DNA of 64,000 nucleotides from Mucilaginibacter phenanthrenivorans (GCF_024721155.1 NZ_JAHVAP010000009.1:62001-126000); one strand, 5' to 3'. Counted from the stretch's first letter, positions 44,608 through 53,763 are shown. The notes: a model not told the origin generated them from the sequence alone. Program-made: numbers and translations.

Positions 44608-44934
44608 AGTTCAATTATTTTAGGGGTAAATAGCTCCGATAAATATAAATGTTAATTCTGATTTAAATTTGAATTAAGAAAAGATTGTCATTTTTTTTTC
44701 ATTTTTTGGCAGATATCCCGGCCCATATTACTTAAAAAGTTGACTGTATCAGAGAACTTTATCCGGAGAAATGTCATAATCAAATTTACTTACCTGAAGA
44801 ATTAAACGAACTTGAGTTTATGTTTGGAAAGCCTGAAATCTGTTAAGGGCGCCAGGGAAATATAAGATAGTTGTGACAAGTAGAAATAGTTTTTTTTCAA
44901 AAAAACATTCAAAAGACAGGAATTTCCTGAACTT
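44608..44934. other. Gene-free stretch upstream of hydroxylase-family gene
   Basis: 327 bp between the stop of an AraC gene (44935) and the hydroxylase-family start (44607), both on the minus strand. It is AT-rich and must hold the promoter of the hydroxylase gene. I see no terminator, no clear repeat and no convincing gene in it. Confidence 0.5.
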
Positions 44935-45843
44935 TCACGCCCGAAATGCTGCGGGCGTAAAGTCGGTTTGTCTTTTAAAAAAGTGTGAAAAATGTGAAGG
45001 GTCATCAAAGCCTAAGGCATAAGCAATTTCAGCGATATTCCAGGTAGTTTGTTTAAGCAGTATTTTAGCTTCCTGTATTATCCTGTTACTAATAATCTGC
45101 GTTGTGGTACTGCCCGTAACTTCCTTTAATACTTTATTGAGATGATTTACATGCACAGCCAGCCTGTCAGCATAATCCTTAGCCGTACGAAGATTAAGCC
45201 GCTGCTCAATTGACTCGAGGGGAAACTGCCTCTCCAGCAACTCAATAAACAAAGAGGAGATCCGTTCCGACGCATTCTGGTTTGCGCTTAAAGCCTGCAT
45301 AGGCTGCAGCTTTTGCCCGTAATGAATAAGCTCCAGTACAAGGTTGCGCAACAGGTCGTACTTAAAACGGTAATCGGCTTCCAGCTCCTTAAGCATTTTC
45401 CTGAATATGTATTCAATTTCCTTAACTTCTTGCGTGCCAAGCTGAAATACCGGCAGCTGGCCGGGTTGAAATATCGGAAGATCATCCAAATTAACACCAG
45501 CTTTACCAGGTGTAAGAAAATCTGCGGTAAAAATGCAGAACATCCCGGTTTGATCGCTGTCGTCGGGCAACCAATGATAAGGAATCTTCGGCGTCGCAAA
45601 TAGCAGGGCATTTTCGTGAATATCAACTACCTTATCCGCATATTCAGCCCGGCTTCTGCCGCGGATCCAGCTTATTTTGTAATACGCCCTTCTGCTGTAG
45701 GGCATGATACGTGCTCCGGTGTTTTTATCAAACAGCGTTTCTGTTTCGAACACATTAAAATGACCAATTTCCTTCGTAATTCCATTCGGAAATGAAGCTA
45801 CGTTCCTTTCATAGAAGTCATCGAGGGAAGAGCTGGTAATCAT
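44935..45843 (-). CDS. AraC family transcriptional regulator
   Basis: 302 residues. The N-terminal cupin-like domain carries GRSRAEYADKVVDIHENALLFATPKIPYHWLP. The C-terminal helix-turn-helix pair is at about 200-300: TAKDYADRLAVHVNHLNKVLKEVTGSTTTQIISNRIIQEAKILL and WNIAEIAYALGFDDPSHFSHFFKRQTDFTPAAFR. It starts 25 bp after another AraC gene (45869-46675), which follows an SDR reductase gene, so three genes form one operon. The two regulators are distant in sequence, not a recent duplication. Target genes probably include the operon itself. Confidence 0.95.
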   Translation of the reverse strand: MITSSSLDDFYERNVASFPNGITKEIGHFNVFETETLFDKNTGARIMPYSRRAYYKISWIRGRSRAEYADKVVDIHENALLFATPKIPYHWLPDDSDQTGMFCIFTADFLTPGKAGVNLDDLPIFQPGQLPVFQLGTQEVKEIEYIFRKMLKELEADYRFKYDLLRNLVLELIHYGQKLQPMQALSANQNASERISSLFIELLERQFPLESIEQRLNLRTAKDYADRLAVHVNHLNKVLKEVTGSTTTQIISNRIIQEAKILLKQTTWNIAEIAYALGFDDPSHFSHFFKRQTDFTPAAFRA

Positions 45844-45868
45844 ATCTGCCTTTAATATTCAAAGTTAG

Positions 45869-46675
45869 TTATTTAACTGCGGCTGACGGATTATATCCAA
45901 ATTGCCTTTTAAACGCGAACGAGAAATGTGATAAATTTTCAAAGCCTACATCCAAATAAACATCCGCAGGCTTTCTCTTCTTTTCGAAGATCTCGTAATG
46001 GGCAAGTTCGAGCCGTTTATGTGTAAGCCATTTGCCGGGGCTACTTTTAAAGACCTTTTCAAAATCCTTTTTATAGGTAGTGAGGCTTCTGCCGGTTAAA
46101 TACCCAAATTTTTCAAGGGACAGGTTGAACATGTAATTCTTTTCCATAAAGTCCACCAGGTCGAGTTTACCTGGTTCTTCAAACTGTCCTAACAGGTGAT
46201 CTACGCCTTCATCAATGGCACGCAGCACGCGGATAGCTTCCTCTATTTTAAATGCTGCAATGTCCGCAGATAAGGCATCAGCTAATTTAAAGTAGGGTAA
46301 CAGTGAATTGAACAGGCTTTCTAACAGGGGGTGATCCGGCAGCAGTTTCAGTTCCGGGATATAGTGCTTCAAAGGGATTATTTGACGAGCCGCGTAATAT
46401 TGCTGCAATATCTCCCGCCTAAAAACAATCGATATTGCAGTACAGGGTTCTCCATTTAATGGCAGTTTGCTCATCCTGCCCAATTGGTTACGCGGGATCA
46501 ACATGGTATCGCCCGCAAAAAAATTAAACACGCGATCAGCCGAAGCGATCCTTACCTCGCCAGATAGTACACGTACAAGGGCCGGTTGCGGCAGGATCAG
46601 TTCGCGGCTATAATGCTTTTCCTTTTTGCAGGAGATAAACACTTCTGCTACGCTGGCGGCTCCCAAAATTTCCAT
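45869..46675 (-). CDS. AraC family transcriptional regulator
   Basis: 268 residues from the ATG at 46675; a TTG at 46693, directly after the SDR stop codon, would add six residues. The N-terminal domain holds a cupin-like sensing part (PQPALVRVLSGEVRIA, FFAGDTMLIPRNQLGRMS). The C-terminal helix-turn-helix region has FGYLTGRSLTTYKKDFEKVFKSSPGKWLTHKRLELAHYEI and ADVYLDVGFENLSHFSFAFKRQFGYNPSAA. It resembles the group encoded next to oxidoreductase genes. It is tightly coupled to the SDR gene upstream and to a second AraC gene downstream. Confidence 0.93.
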   Translation of the reverse strand: MEILGAASVAEVFISCKKEKHYSRELILPQPALVRVLSGEVRIASADRVFNFFAGDTMLIPRNQLGRMSKLPLNGEPCTAISIVFRREILQQYYAARQIIPLKHYIPELKLLPDHPLLESLFNSLLPYFKLADALSADIAAFKIEEAIRVLRAIDEGVDHLLGQFEEPGKLDLVDFMEKNYMFNLSLEKFGYLTGRSLTTYKKDFEKVFKSSPGKWLTHKRLELAHYEIFEKKRKPADVYLDVGFENLSHFSFAFKRQFGYNPSAAVK

Positions 46676-46693
46676 CCTTGTAAAATTAAGCAA

Positions 46694-47743
46694 TTATTTA
46701 TTTAGCAAGTTTAACCTAACAAGGCTCTCTGCTGTGGCCACTATGGCTTCTTCGCTAGACCGTGGCTTCCAGCCCAGTTTTTTTATTGCCTTTTCACTGG
46801 TGGAGTTCATTACCTTGCTGAGCATGGGGACAAGTGCTTTTACCGCGGGGTCGCCGCGCAAGGCGGCAATGCGCAGCAGCCAGTTAGGCAATTCCCGAAC
46901 TTTAATATGCTCCGCTGCCTTCCCCATACGGCGTTTTAACACCTCGGCGATATCCACCAGCCAGATGCTTTCGCCTGCGGTAGCCAGGAAGCGTTCTCCC
47001 TTAGCAGCCGGATCGGTCATGGCCCGCAAATGCAGGTCTGCCACATCGCGAACGTCCACAAAACCGCAGTTGATCTTCGGACTACCGGGTGCCTTGTCAT
47101 TCATCAGTCGTTTAATGACGTGAATGGAGTGCGAATAGTCCGGCCCTAACACAGGGCCTAAGACAGCCACCGGGTTAACAACGGAAAGTTCGAGTCTGCC
47201 ACCTTCACGAGCGATGAAATCCCAGGCCGCCCGCTCGGCTAGTGTCTTCGATTTTTGATAGGCTGGCACGTCCCCGTTCAAGTCTGTCCAATCGGTTTCG
47301 TTGAATGGTGCTGTCTGCGGTTTGTGCCCAAAGGCAATAGCTCCAAGCGCGGATGTTAGCACCAAGCGTTTGACACCGGCATCACGTGCGGCACGTAATA
47401 CCCTGAGCACGCCTTCTCGGGCCGGAATAATCATTTCATCCTCATGCCGGTAGCCCTTTAAGGGGGTTGGCGAAGCCACATGTAATACGTAGGTGCAGCC
47501 ACTTACGGCTTCCTTCCAGTTGGCGTCCGAAGCCAAATCGGCTGCGATAAAAGCCAACCTGTCGCCCGCTTCTGTTCCACCCTCCTTTAACATCACCCTA
47601 ACATCGGCTTCGCGGTTCAGCGTACGAACGGTAGTCCTTACCCGGTAGCCAGCATTTAAAAGTTGCAATATACAGTGCACAGCAATAAAGCCCGATCCGC
47701 CTGTTACCAATACAGTTTTTTCATTATTTGAATTTGTTTCCAT
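46694..47743 (-). CDS. NAD(P)-dependent epimerase/dehydratase-type reductase (extended SDR)
   Basis: 349 residues. The Rossmann motif TGGSGFIAVHCILQLLNAGYRVRTTVR is at the N-terminus. TSALGAIAFG and the catalytic YQKSK (Tyr-x3-Lys) follow, with NPVAVLGPVLGPD further on, as in dihydroflavonol-4-reductase/aldehyde reductase-type extended SDRs. It probably reduces an aldehyde or ketone with NADPH in the cytoplasm. It is the first gene of an operon with two AraC regulators. A pair of 17-bp direct repeats 50-88 bp upstream is a likely AraC-type operator. Confidence 0.92.
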   Translation of the reverse strand: METNSNNEKTVLVTGGSGFIAVHCILQLLNAGYRVRTTVRTLNREADVRVMLKEGGTEAGDRLAFIAADLASDANWKEAVSGCTYVLHVASPTPLKGYRHEDEMIIPAREGVLRVLRAARDAGVKRLVLTSALGAIAFGHKPQTAPFNETDWTDLNGDVPAYQKSKTLAERAAWDFIAREGGRLELSVVNPVAVLGPVLGPDYSHSIHVIKRLMNDKAPGSPKINCGFVDVRDVADLHLRAMTDPAAKGERFLATAGESIWLVDIAEVLKRRMGKAAEHIKVRELPNWLLRIAALRGDPAVKALVPMLSKVMNSTSEKAIKKLGWKPRSSEEAIVATAESLVRLNLLNK

Positions 47744-47792
47744 TTACTAATTATTTGATAGAACAAAATTCGATGTAAAAACAACCGGCCGT

Positions 47793-47831
47793 TTTGTTTA
47801 AAAGGCTTTATTACTTTGTTTAAAAGGCTTT
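47793..47831. promoter_or_regulatory. Tandem direct repeat, likely AraC-type operator
   Basis: Two identical copies of TTTGTTTAAAAGGCTTT (47793-47809 and 47815-47831) with a 22-bp period, two helical turns, as in AraC-type half-sites. They lie 50-88 bp upstream of the SDR/AraC/AraC operon and about 175 bp upstream of the divergent sensor kinase gene. Confidence 0.65.
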
Positions 47832-48005
47832 TTTATTTAGGTATAAACTTGCCCTGAGAAGGGTATGTTGACTGCCTTGCGAACAACAAACTAAAAGCGT
47901 AGTAGCCCGGCTAACAAAAATTAGGCTGCGGGTTGTAAGATGAAATATTTTTATAATCCTGGATAAATAATGCACTGAATGCCATATCTTTAGTTATTTC
48001 GAAAC

Positions 48006-51000
48006 ATGCACCGACAACTGATTTTGCTTTTGTTGCTCAATAGTGTGTTCGTCCCTGCACGTTCACAAAAACTGGATAAGATCAGGCCAGCCTATATTTC
48101 GGTAAAAGACGGTTTACCCGATGCTACAATTAATGCCATTTGCCAGGATGAAGATGGCTTTTTATGGATAGGTACCAACTACGGCTTAAGCAGGTACGAC
48201 GGGGTTGAGTTCAAAAATTTTTACCACTCTAAAACCACCCCTTCCTTGCCGGGTAATTATATCAAATCAATACAAAAATTATCCGGACACCGGTTATTGG
48301 TAGCTACTTCTACCGGCCTGTGCCTGTTCAATACCAGGGCGAATACTTTTAAAAATTTGCTGATTCCGGGTTCGGCAAAAATGTTCCCTTTTGAAAATAA
48401 TTTTAGCATCGTAACCATTGATAAGCAAAATGATGTTTGGGCGGCCTCGCAAACCACTCTTTATAAGCTGGATCAAAACCTTAATGTGCTACAAACTAAC
48501 AGGGGTTTGAATGAACGGGATTTAAGCCTCACATGGTTTTTGTATGTCGAAAGTATTAACCCCTTGCCAGATGGAAAAGTACTCTTCAGGCTACGGAAGA
48601 ATAAAAAACTTCAATATTATATTTATACCCCGGCAAACAAACACATTTTCCCATTAAACCAACTTAATGAGAGTCACCTGTCAATGATCGACAATTCAGA
48701 AATCAGGGATATAGCGTTTGATAAAAAGGGAAATTCGTGGTTTGTGAAGCACCTGGTAGACAGTGTTTACTTTCTGAATTCAATGTCAGGCCAGATAAGC
48801 GCTGCAGCATTTGGTCATTTGCCCGGAAAAGGGCAGATCTATTTTAATACGCATATCAACCTGGTGAACAATTGGCTGGCAACTTGTACATTGAGCGATG
48901 GCGGGATGGTGTATTGGAACTACGAAGCATCCGACATTAAGCAAGGGAATTTTACAAGCGGTATATTATTACCCAAACATCACGTAACCTGTATGTTATA
49001 TGACAGGGAAAGTAATCTTTGGGTGGGTACCGATAATGGTTTATATAAGTTTACACTGATAGGCAACGCTATCTCCACTTCGGAACTACCTGCGTATAAC
49101 GCAGAAGATCATCGCGGAATTGACCTGTCGGGCACTTTTGTTGCAAATGGAAAAATTTTTTTAAGCACTACCGGCGGCGGGGTATTTTATACGAATAAGC
49201 TTAATGCCCCCTGGAAGGAGATTTCATGGGGGAAAAATGTCTATGAAAATAACACGTGGAATGTAAGGGCAGCAGATGGAAATAAGTTTTGGATTGGCAC
49301 ACAAAAAGGGATGTACGAATGGGAAAAAAGTATGGTGCGGCCCCAATTGGTTAAATGGCCGAAAAATCAGCAATGGATAAATGATTATCCTATAGTAACT
49401 CAATTTACAGATAAGGAGAACTTACTTTGGATGGGCCTTGGCCAGGGGAAGGGACTTGCCGCTTATAATTTGGCCGACCATAGCCTGCAATTTTATTCAA
49501 AAACAGACCGAAAAAACAACTTACCCATCAGATTCCCCGTCACCATTAATGAGGATGAATTCGGTGATCTGTGGATGGGAGGCACTGAAGGACGCGGGTT
49601 GGTAAAATGGAACCGGACGGATAATAGATTTACGCTGTTCCTTCCTGCTTATAATACCAATTTTGACAACGGAATCATTAATGCAATATATGCAGACCAT
49701 AAAGGTAAAATCTGGCTGGGCACCAACTCAGGCCTGTTGAAATTTGATATACACAGCCAGAAAATTGAAAAGGTTGACATGCCGGAGGGATTATCTTCAA
49801 ATACCATTTATGGCCTGGCTGCCGACAACCAGGGGCGTATTTGGATCGGCACTAAAAATGGGTTAAGTTGTATGGAGTTAAGCTCCGGTCATTTTTTTGT
49901 ATTTAATGGTTATTACCAGTCATCAGAAGATCCTGTGTTATGTGTAAAGTATGATGCTCCAGCCGATAAGATATATTTTAACACGTCTCACCTGTTTTAT
50001 AGCATTACCCCTGCAGAGTTGTTGCGGCCCCGCCCGGCTCCCAGTGTTTTGATCACTTCGGTAACTTCTTCAGGCAATAGTTTAAATCCAGCCGAAAGCA
50101 TCAGTTTACCGGCTAACGACAATAATATCAATATTGCCTTCAGTGCCGTTAACCTGGTCGACGGCATGCAAAACAGGTACTATTACCGGCTGAATGAGCT
50201 GAGCAAAAATTGGATATCCGCCGGCAGAACAAGGCAAATATCCTTTTCAAACCTGCTGTCGGGTAACTATAGTTTCAGGGTTAAAGCACAGTTATCTGAC
50301 GGTACGATGAGCACTAACGAAGCTATCTTACTTTTTTCAGTACAAACACCATATTATAAAAGCTGGTGGTTTGTTGTTTTAGCTATCATAATTACAGGCA
50401 GCGTAATTTATTCCATTTATCTTAATCGCATCCGGCAGCTGCTGCGCGTTCAGGCTATCCGGAACAGCATTGCCACCGATCTGCATGACGACATCGGTTC
50501 AACCCTCAGCAACATCAATATACTTACCGAACTAAGCAACGCTAACCTGGAGAAACCGGAACAAGCCAGGCAGTTTTTAAGAAGAATAACCGAAGAAGTA
50601 AATACGTCCAACCAGTCGTTAGACGATATTGTATGGAGCATAAATACCCTTAATGATAGCTACGAGCAGATTGTGGCGCGAATGAGGAGATATACCGCCG
50701 AATTGTTTGAAGGAGCAAATATTGCCTATCATATCCATTTTGATGAAAGGATTGCAAACAAAAAACTGTACATGGAAAAAAGGAAGGATATTTACCTGGT
50801 ATTTAAAGAGGCGGTAAATAACATATATAAACATTCAGGGGCCACCAGTGTAGATATAAAGCTGCAAACCGACCAAAATTATTTTCAGATGGTTATAAAG
50901 GATAATGGCAAAGGCTTCGATCCCGCTATTCCATCGGCCCGTAATGGCATAAAAAACATGAAAATACGGGTGTCAAAATGGAAGGGCAGTATTTCGATTT

Positions 51001-51053
51001 TATCAGCTGCCGATAAGGGTACTATGCTTACCATCATTATACCCATCCTTTAA
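48006..51053 (+). CDS. Sensor histidine kinase with two-component-regulator propeller
   Basis: 1015 residues: signal peptide (LILLLLLNSVFVPARSQ); periplasmic reg_prop propeller blades (ICQDEDGFLWIGTNYGLSRYDG, DRESNLWVGTDNGLYKF, ADHKGKIWLGTNSGLLKFD, ADNQGRIWIGTKNGLSCM); Y_Y_Y domain around 690-775 (YYYRLNELSKNWISAG, SFSNLLSGNYSFRVKA); one membrane helix at about 785-805; then a NarX-type HisKA_3 dimer region with LHDDIGSTLSN, phospho-acceptor H827, and a HATPase domain (VFKEAVNNIYKHS, IKDNGKGFDP, ADKGTMLTI). There is no receiver or AraC domain, so it is not a hybrid HTCS; the partner is the response regulator 54 bp downstream. The ligand is unknown. Confidence 0.95.
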   Translation: MHRQLILLLLLNSVFVPARSQKLDKIRPAYISVKDGLPDATINAICQDEDGFLWIGTNYGLSRYDGVEFKNFYHSKTTPSLPGNYIKSIQKLSGHRLLVATSTGLCLFNTRANTFKNLLIPGSAKMFPFENNFSIVTIDKQNDVWAASQTTLYKLDQNLNVLQTNRGLNERDLSLTWFLYVESINPLPDGKVLFRLRKNKKLQYYIYTPANKHIFPLNQLNESHLSMIDNSEIRDIAFDKKGNSWFVKHLVDSVYFLNSMSGQISAAAFGHLPGKGQIYFNTHINLVNNWLATCTLSDGGMVYWNYEASDIKQGNFTSGILLPKHHVTCMLYDRESNLWVGTDNGLYKFTLIGNAISTSELPAYNAEDHRGIDLSGTFVANGKIFLSTTGGGVFYTNKLNAPWKEISWGKNVYENNTWNVRAADGNKFWIGTQKGMYEWEKSMVRPQLVKWPKNQQWINDYPIVTQFTDKENLLWMGLGQGKGLAAYNLADHSLQFYSKTDRKNNLPIRFPVTINEDEFGDLWMGGTEGRGLVKWNRTDNRFTLFLPAYNTNFDNGIINAIYADHKGKIWLGTNSGLLKFDIHSQKIEKVDMPEGLSSNTIYGLAADNQGRIWIGTKNGLSCMELSSGHFFVFNGYYQSSEDPVLCVKYDAPADKIYFNTSHLFYSITPAELLRPRPAPSVLITSVTSSGNSLNPAESISLPANDNNINIAFSAVNLVDGMQNRYYYRLNELSKNWISAGRTRQISFSNLLSGNYSFRVKAQLSDGTMSTNEAILLFSVQTPYYKSWWFVVLAIIITGSVIYSIYLNRIRQLLRVQAIRNSIATDLHDDIGSTLSNINILTELSNANLEKPEQARQFLRRITEEVNTSNQSLDDIVWSINTLNDSYEQIVARMRRYTAELFEGANIAYHIHFDERIANKKLYMEKRKDIYLVFKEAVNNIYKHSGATSVDIKLQTDQNYFQMVIKDNGKGFDPAIPSARNGIKNMKIRVSKWKGSISILSAADKGTMLTIIIPIL

Positions 51054-51054
51054 A

Positions 51055-51074
51055 TATCACTCAAAAGAGTGATA
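51055..51074. promoter_or_regulatory. Perfect inverted repeat between kinase and response regulator genes
   Basis: TATCACTC / GAGTGATA with an AAAA spacer, 34 bp upstream of the response-regulator start. A related element lies after the same gene at 51759-51778. It could be a response-regulator binding site or a small RNA hairpin. Confidence 0.5.
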
Positions 51075-51107
51075 GGCCAATAAATAGTAAACTGTAATTT
51101 AGCACTT

Positions 51108-51734
51108 ATGCCGGTAAGTATAGTTTTATTTGAAGACAATGACCGCTTGAGGGAATCGTTAGCCTATCTGCTTAACAGCGATCCAAATTACACGGTGAAG
51201 GGCGATTTTGATAATTGCAACCAGGCAGCCGAAATTGTTGAACAGCTTACGCCTGATGTTGTGCTGATGGATATAGATATGCCCGGAAAAACGGGTATAA
51301 GCGGCGTTGCTATGGTAAAACAAACCCGGCCGGAAACTGCTGTGATCATGTACACTGTTTTCGAGGACGACGAACGACTGTTTCAATGCCTTTGTGCCGG
51401 AGCAAATGGCTATTTGTTAAAAAAAACGCCTCCGGCGCGGCTGTTTGATGCCATCAGGGAAGTATTGGAGGGTGGCGCGCCTATGTCACCCATAATAGCG
51501 CGAAAAGTGCTTAACTCATTTCAGCATAAACCCGATAATCAATATAATTTAACTTCCCGCGAGACCGAGGTACTGCAGCTTTTAATTAAAGGGAACAGCA
51601 TTAAAATAATAGCCGATGAATTGAATATGGCTTTTGATACTGTGCGTTCTCACCTCAAAAAAATCTACCTCAAACTTCATGTAAACTGTGGCAAAGAAGC
51701 CATTGCCAAAGCGCTGAAGGAAAAACTGCTTTAG
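51108..51734 (+). CDS. NarL/LuxR-type response regulator
   Basis: 208 residues. The receiver domain has the acidic pair FEDNDRLRESL, the phospho-acceptor D55 in VLMDIDMPG, the Thr/Ser position in VIMYTVFEDD and the Lys in YLLKKTPP. The C-terminal LuxR helix-turn-helix is at about 143-205: LTSRETEVLQLLIKGNSIKIIADELNMAFDTVRSHLKKIYLKLHV. It follows the sensor kinase and is its obvious partner. It probably controls the IPT/TIG lipoprotein gene 121 bp downstream. Inverted repeats with TCACTC and GAG arms lie on both sides of this gene. Confidence 0.95.
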   Translation: MPVSIVLFEDNDRLRESLAYLLNSDPNYTVKGDFDNCNQAAEIVEQLTPDVVLMDIDMPGKTGISGVAMVKQTRPETAVIMYTVFEDDERLFQCLCAGANGYLLKKTPPARLFDAIREVLEGGAPMSPIIARKVLNSFQHKPDNQYNLTSRETEVLQLLIKGNSIKIIADELNMAFDTVRSHLKKIYLKLHVNCGKEAIAKALKEKLL

Positions 51735-51758
51735 TGAGCCGATTAGGTTACAACTTAA

Positions 51759-51778
51759 TTTCACTCAAAAAGAGGATT
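51759..51778. promoter_or_regulatory. Second TCACTC/GAG element, upstream of IPT lipoprotein gene
   Basis: TTTCACTCAAAAAGAGGATT resembles the perfect repeat at 51055-51074: both have TCACTC, an A-run and GAG. It lies about 78-97 bp upstream of the lipoprotein start, where an activator site would fit. Confidence 0.45.
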
Positions 51779-51785
51779 GCCGGTC

Positions 51786-51803
51786 ATTGGGAATATGCCC
51801 AAT
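51786..51803. repeat. Inverted repeat upstream of IPT lipoprotein gene
   Basis: ATTGGG / CCCAAT with a 6-nt spacer, directly after the TCACTC/GAG element. Possible operator or weak hairpin; not followed by a T-run. Confidence 0.35.
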
Positions 51804-51855
51804 TTCACAGGGATAATTATTAATACCTACCGGTAAAAATACTAACCCATATCCT

Positions 51856-53658
51856 ATGAAAACATCTACCATCCATCCAATTTTTATGCTTTTAGCCACC
51901 CTGTTCATCATGCAGGGTTGCAAAAAAAGCAATTCCGGCCCAAAGCCGATTATCCCGGTTCATCCGGCAATTACCGCTATTTCGCCAACATCGGGGACTG
52001 TGGGCACAACGGTCACCATCACCGGGTCAGCATTTGCGCCTTCAGCTGCGGATAATACAGTCAAATTTAACGGCACGGCTGCTACCATAACTTCGGCAAC
52101 TGCTACAACACTTGTTGTTACAGCACCGGCAGGAGGCGGTACGGGGTCCGTAACTGTCACCACCACCGGTGGAACAGCGACAGGCCCGACGTTTACCTAT
52201 TTGCTGGCGCCCACCGTTACCACCATCAGCCCTACAACGGGTGTTGCAGGGGCCTCAGTAACTATTACCGGCACCAACTTTGATGCCGTTGCAGGCAATA
52301 ACGCAGTTAAATTTCACGGTGTGGCAACAACCGTAACATCGGCGACAACTACTTCATTGGTTGTTAAGGCGCCGGCGGCAGGCACCACCGGGGCCGTTAC
52401 TGTAACCACTACCGGTGGCACGGCAACGGGGCCGGTATTCACCTATTTACTGGCACCTGTTATTACCGGCATCAACCCTGTTACCGCAGCGGCAGGTGCA
52501 GCCGTCACCATCACAGGTACAAATTTTGATGCAACCGCCGCCAATAACGTGGTTAAATTTAATGGCACCACCGCCGCTGTTACCAGCGCAACCACCACTC
52601 AAATAATAGCTACCGTACCAGCCGGTGGAACAAATGGGAACATAACCGTAACTACCGCCGGCGGAACATCCAACGGCCTGGCCTTTACTTATTTTGTTGC
52701 TACCGGCCCCAACATTTATGTGATTGGCTCCGATACAAGGTCGGGCTTCGGTTATTGGAAAAACTCCACCTTTACCGCTACTAACGATTGTAACCAGACT
52801 GATGCCATCGTAGGCTCAGGTACGGATATTTATGTCGCAGGGCCATCAACAGCTCAAACGCCCACTTATTGGAAAAACAATACCGCCGTACATGTCTCTT
52901 CTCAAACAGGGTATACCTTTTCCATTGCCGTTTCAGGCACGGATGTTTATTGCCTGGGGAATATCAACAATGTTTACAATGTTTGGAAAAACGGCACCGC
53001 GACACCTTTAACAACTACTAGCGTAGACATGATAGGAAACGGCACTTATACAAAAAATGCCATGGCGGTGAGTAGCGGGGACGTTTATGTAGCTGGCGCA
53101 CAATATTTGGGCAACTCTACTATTTTAAAAGCCACTTACTGGAAAAACGGAACCCCGATAGATCTTACAGACGGGATCCATTCGGGCAGCGCCAAAGCAA
53201 CGGCTGTGTATGTGTCGGGGACCGATGTCTATGTGGCCGGTGTAGAGGAGATTCGCGACATTAATACCGGAGGTATCATTAACGAAGCGCCACGTCTTTG
53301 GAAAAACGGTGTTTCCGTCGCCATCTCAACGCCTGCAAACAGTATCTTTAACTCGATTTTTTGTATCCTGGTAAAAGGTACAGATGTATACATTGGCGGC
53401 CAGTATAATGGTGCCGGGGCAGTCTGGAAAAACGGGACGCTCCTCAGCCCCTCCACTTATTCGGTAGCCGAAAACGTTTCTTCTATTTTCCTTTATAACA
53501 ACACGGATATATACATTACGGGTGCCTCATCGTCATCCGGTAACAACTGCTATTGGAAAAATGGAAATTTTGTTGAAATGGACCCGGGATGTAGTCACCA
53601 GAGTACAAATTGCGCGGGAACTTTTGCCAACCAGGTTGTAGGTATTTACGTGAAATAA
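51856..53658 (+). CDS. IPT/TIG-repeat lipoprotein with C-terminal WKNG repeats
   Basis: 600 residues. Lipoprotein signal with lipobox IMQGC, C22. Three IPT/TIG immunoglobulin-like domains follow at about 38-115, 117-199 and 201-282, each opening ISPxxGxxGxxVTITGxxF and ending GTATGPxFTYLLAP or a variant; the repeats are Thr-rich and close in DNA sequence. The C-terminal ~310 residues hold about seven repeats with YWKN(G/N) and GTDVYVAG motifs, probably a beta-propeller. It is a surface-exposed binding or adhesion protein by its make-up. It follows the two-component pair and ends at a strong bidirectional terminator; it may be the regulated output of the system. Confidence 0.85.
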   Translation: MKTSTIHPIFMLLATLFIMQGCKKSNSGPKPIIPVHPAITAISPTSGTVGTTVTITGSAFAPSAADNTVKFNGTAATITSATATTLVVTAPAGGGTGSVTVTTTGGTATGPTFTYLLAPTVTTISPTTGVAGASVTITGTNFDAVAGNNAVKFHGVATTVTSATTTSLVVKAPAAGTTGAVTVTTTGGTATGPVFTYLLAPVITGINPVTAAAGAAVTITGTNFDATAANNVVKFNGTTAAVTSATTTQIIATVPAGGTNGNITVTTAGGTSNGLAFTYFVATGPNIYVIGSDTRSGFGYWKNSTFTATNDCNQTDAIVGSGTDIYVAGPSTAQTPTYWKNNTAVHVSSQTGYTFSIAVSGTDVYCLGNINNVYNVWKNGTATPLTTTSVDMIGNGTYTKNAMAVSSGDVYVAGAQYLGNSTILKATYWKNGTPIDLTDGIHSGSAKATAVYVSGTDVYVAGVEEIRDINTGGIINEAPRLWKNGVSVAISTPANSIFNSIFCILVKGTDVYIGGQYNGAGAVWKNGTLLSPSTYSVAENVSSIFLYNNTDIYITGASSSSGNNCYWKNGNFVEMDPGCSHQSTNCAGTFANQVVGIYVK

Positions 53659-53724
53659 ACACAGGTTGTATCCGAAATCTATTTCCAGTAATTCCACTTG
53701 ATCCGATCTTCCTCAACCTGGTTA

Positions 53725-53763
53725 AACAAAAAGCCTTTAGCGTAAAGTTAAAGGCTTTTTGTT
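53725..53763. terminator. Bidirectional rho-independent terminator
   Basis: A perfect 15-bp stem (AACAAAAAGCCTTTA / TAAAGGCTTTTTGTT) with a 9-nt loop between two convergent genes (stops at 53658 and 53817). A-rich and T-rich arms let it work in both directions. Confidence 0.93.

Noticed and set aside
46626..47123. 165-residue open frame on the plus strand
   Set aside because: Antisense to the SDR and AraC genes; Ser/Ala-rich translation typical of a shadow frame.
47985..47992. TATCTTTA as -7 promoter element for the sensor kinase gene
   Set aside because: Only a one-off match to TAnnTTTG, with no -33 element at the right distance and almost no leader before the start codon.
51960..52690. 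Repeated DNA in the IPT gene as a minisatellite or CRISPR-like array
   Set aside because: Period of about 250 bp is in frame and codes for successive IPT/TIG domains, so it is a protein-domain repeat, not an array.
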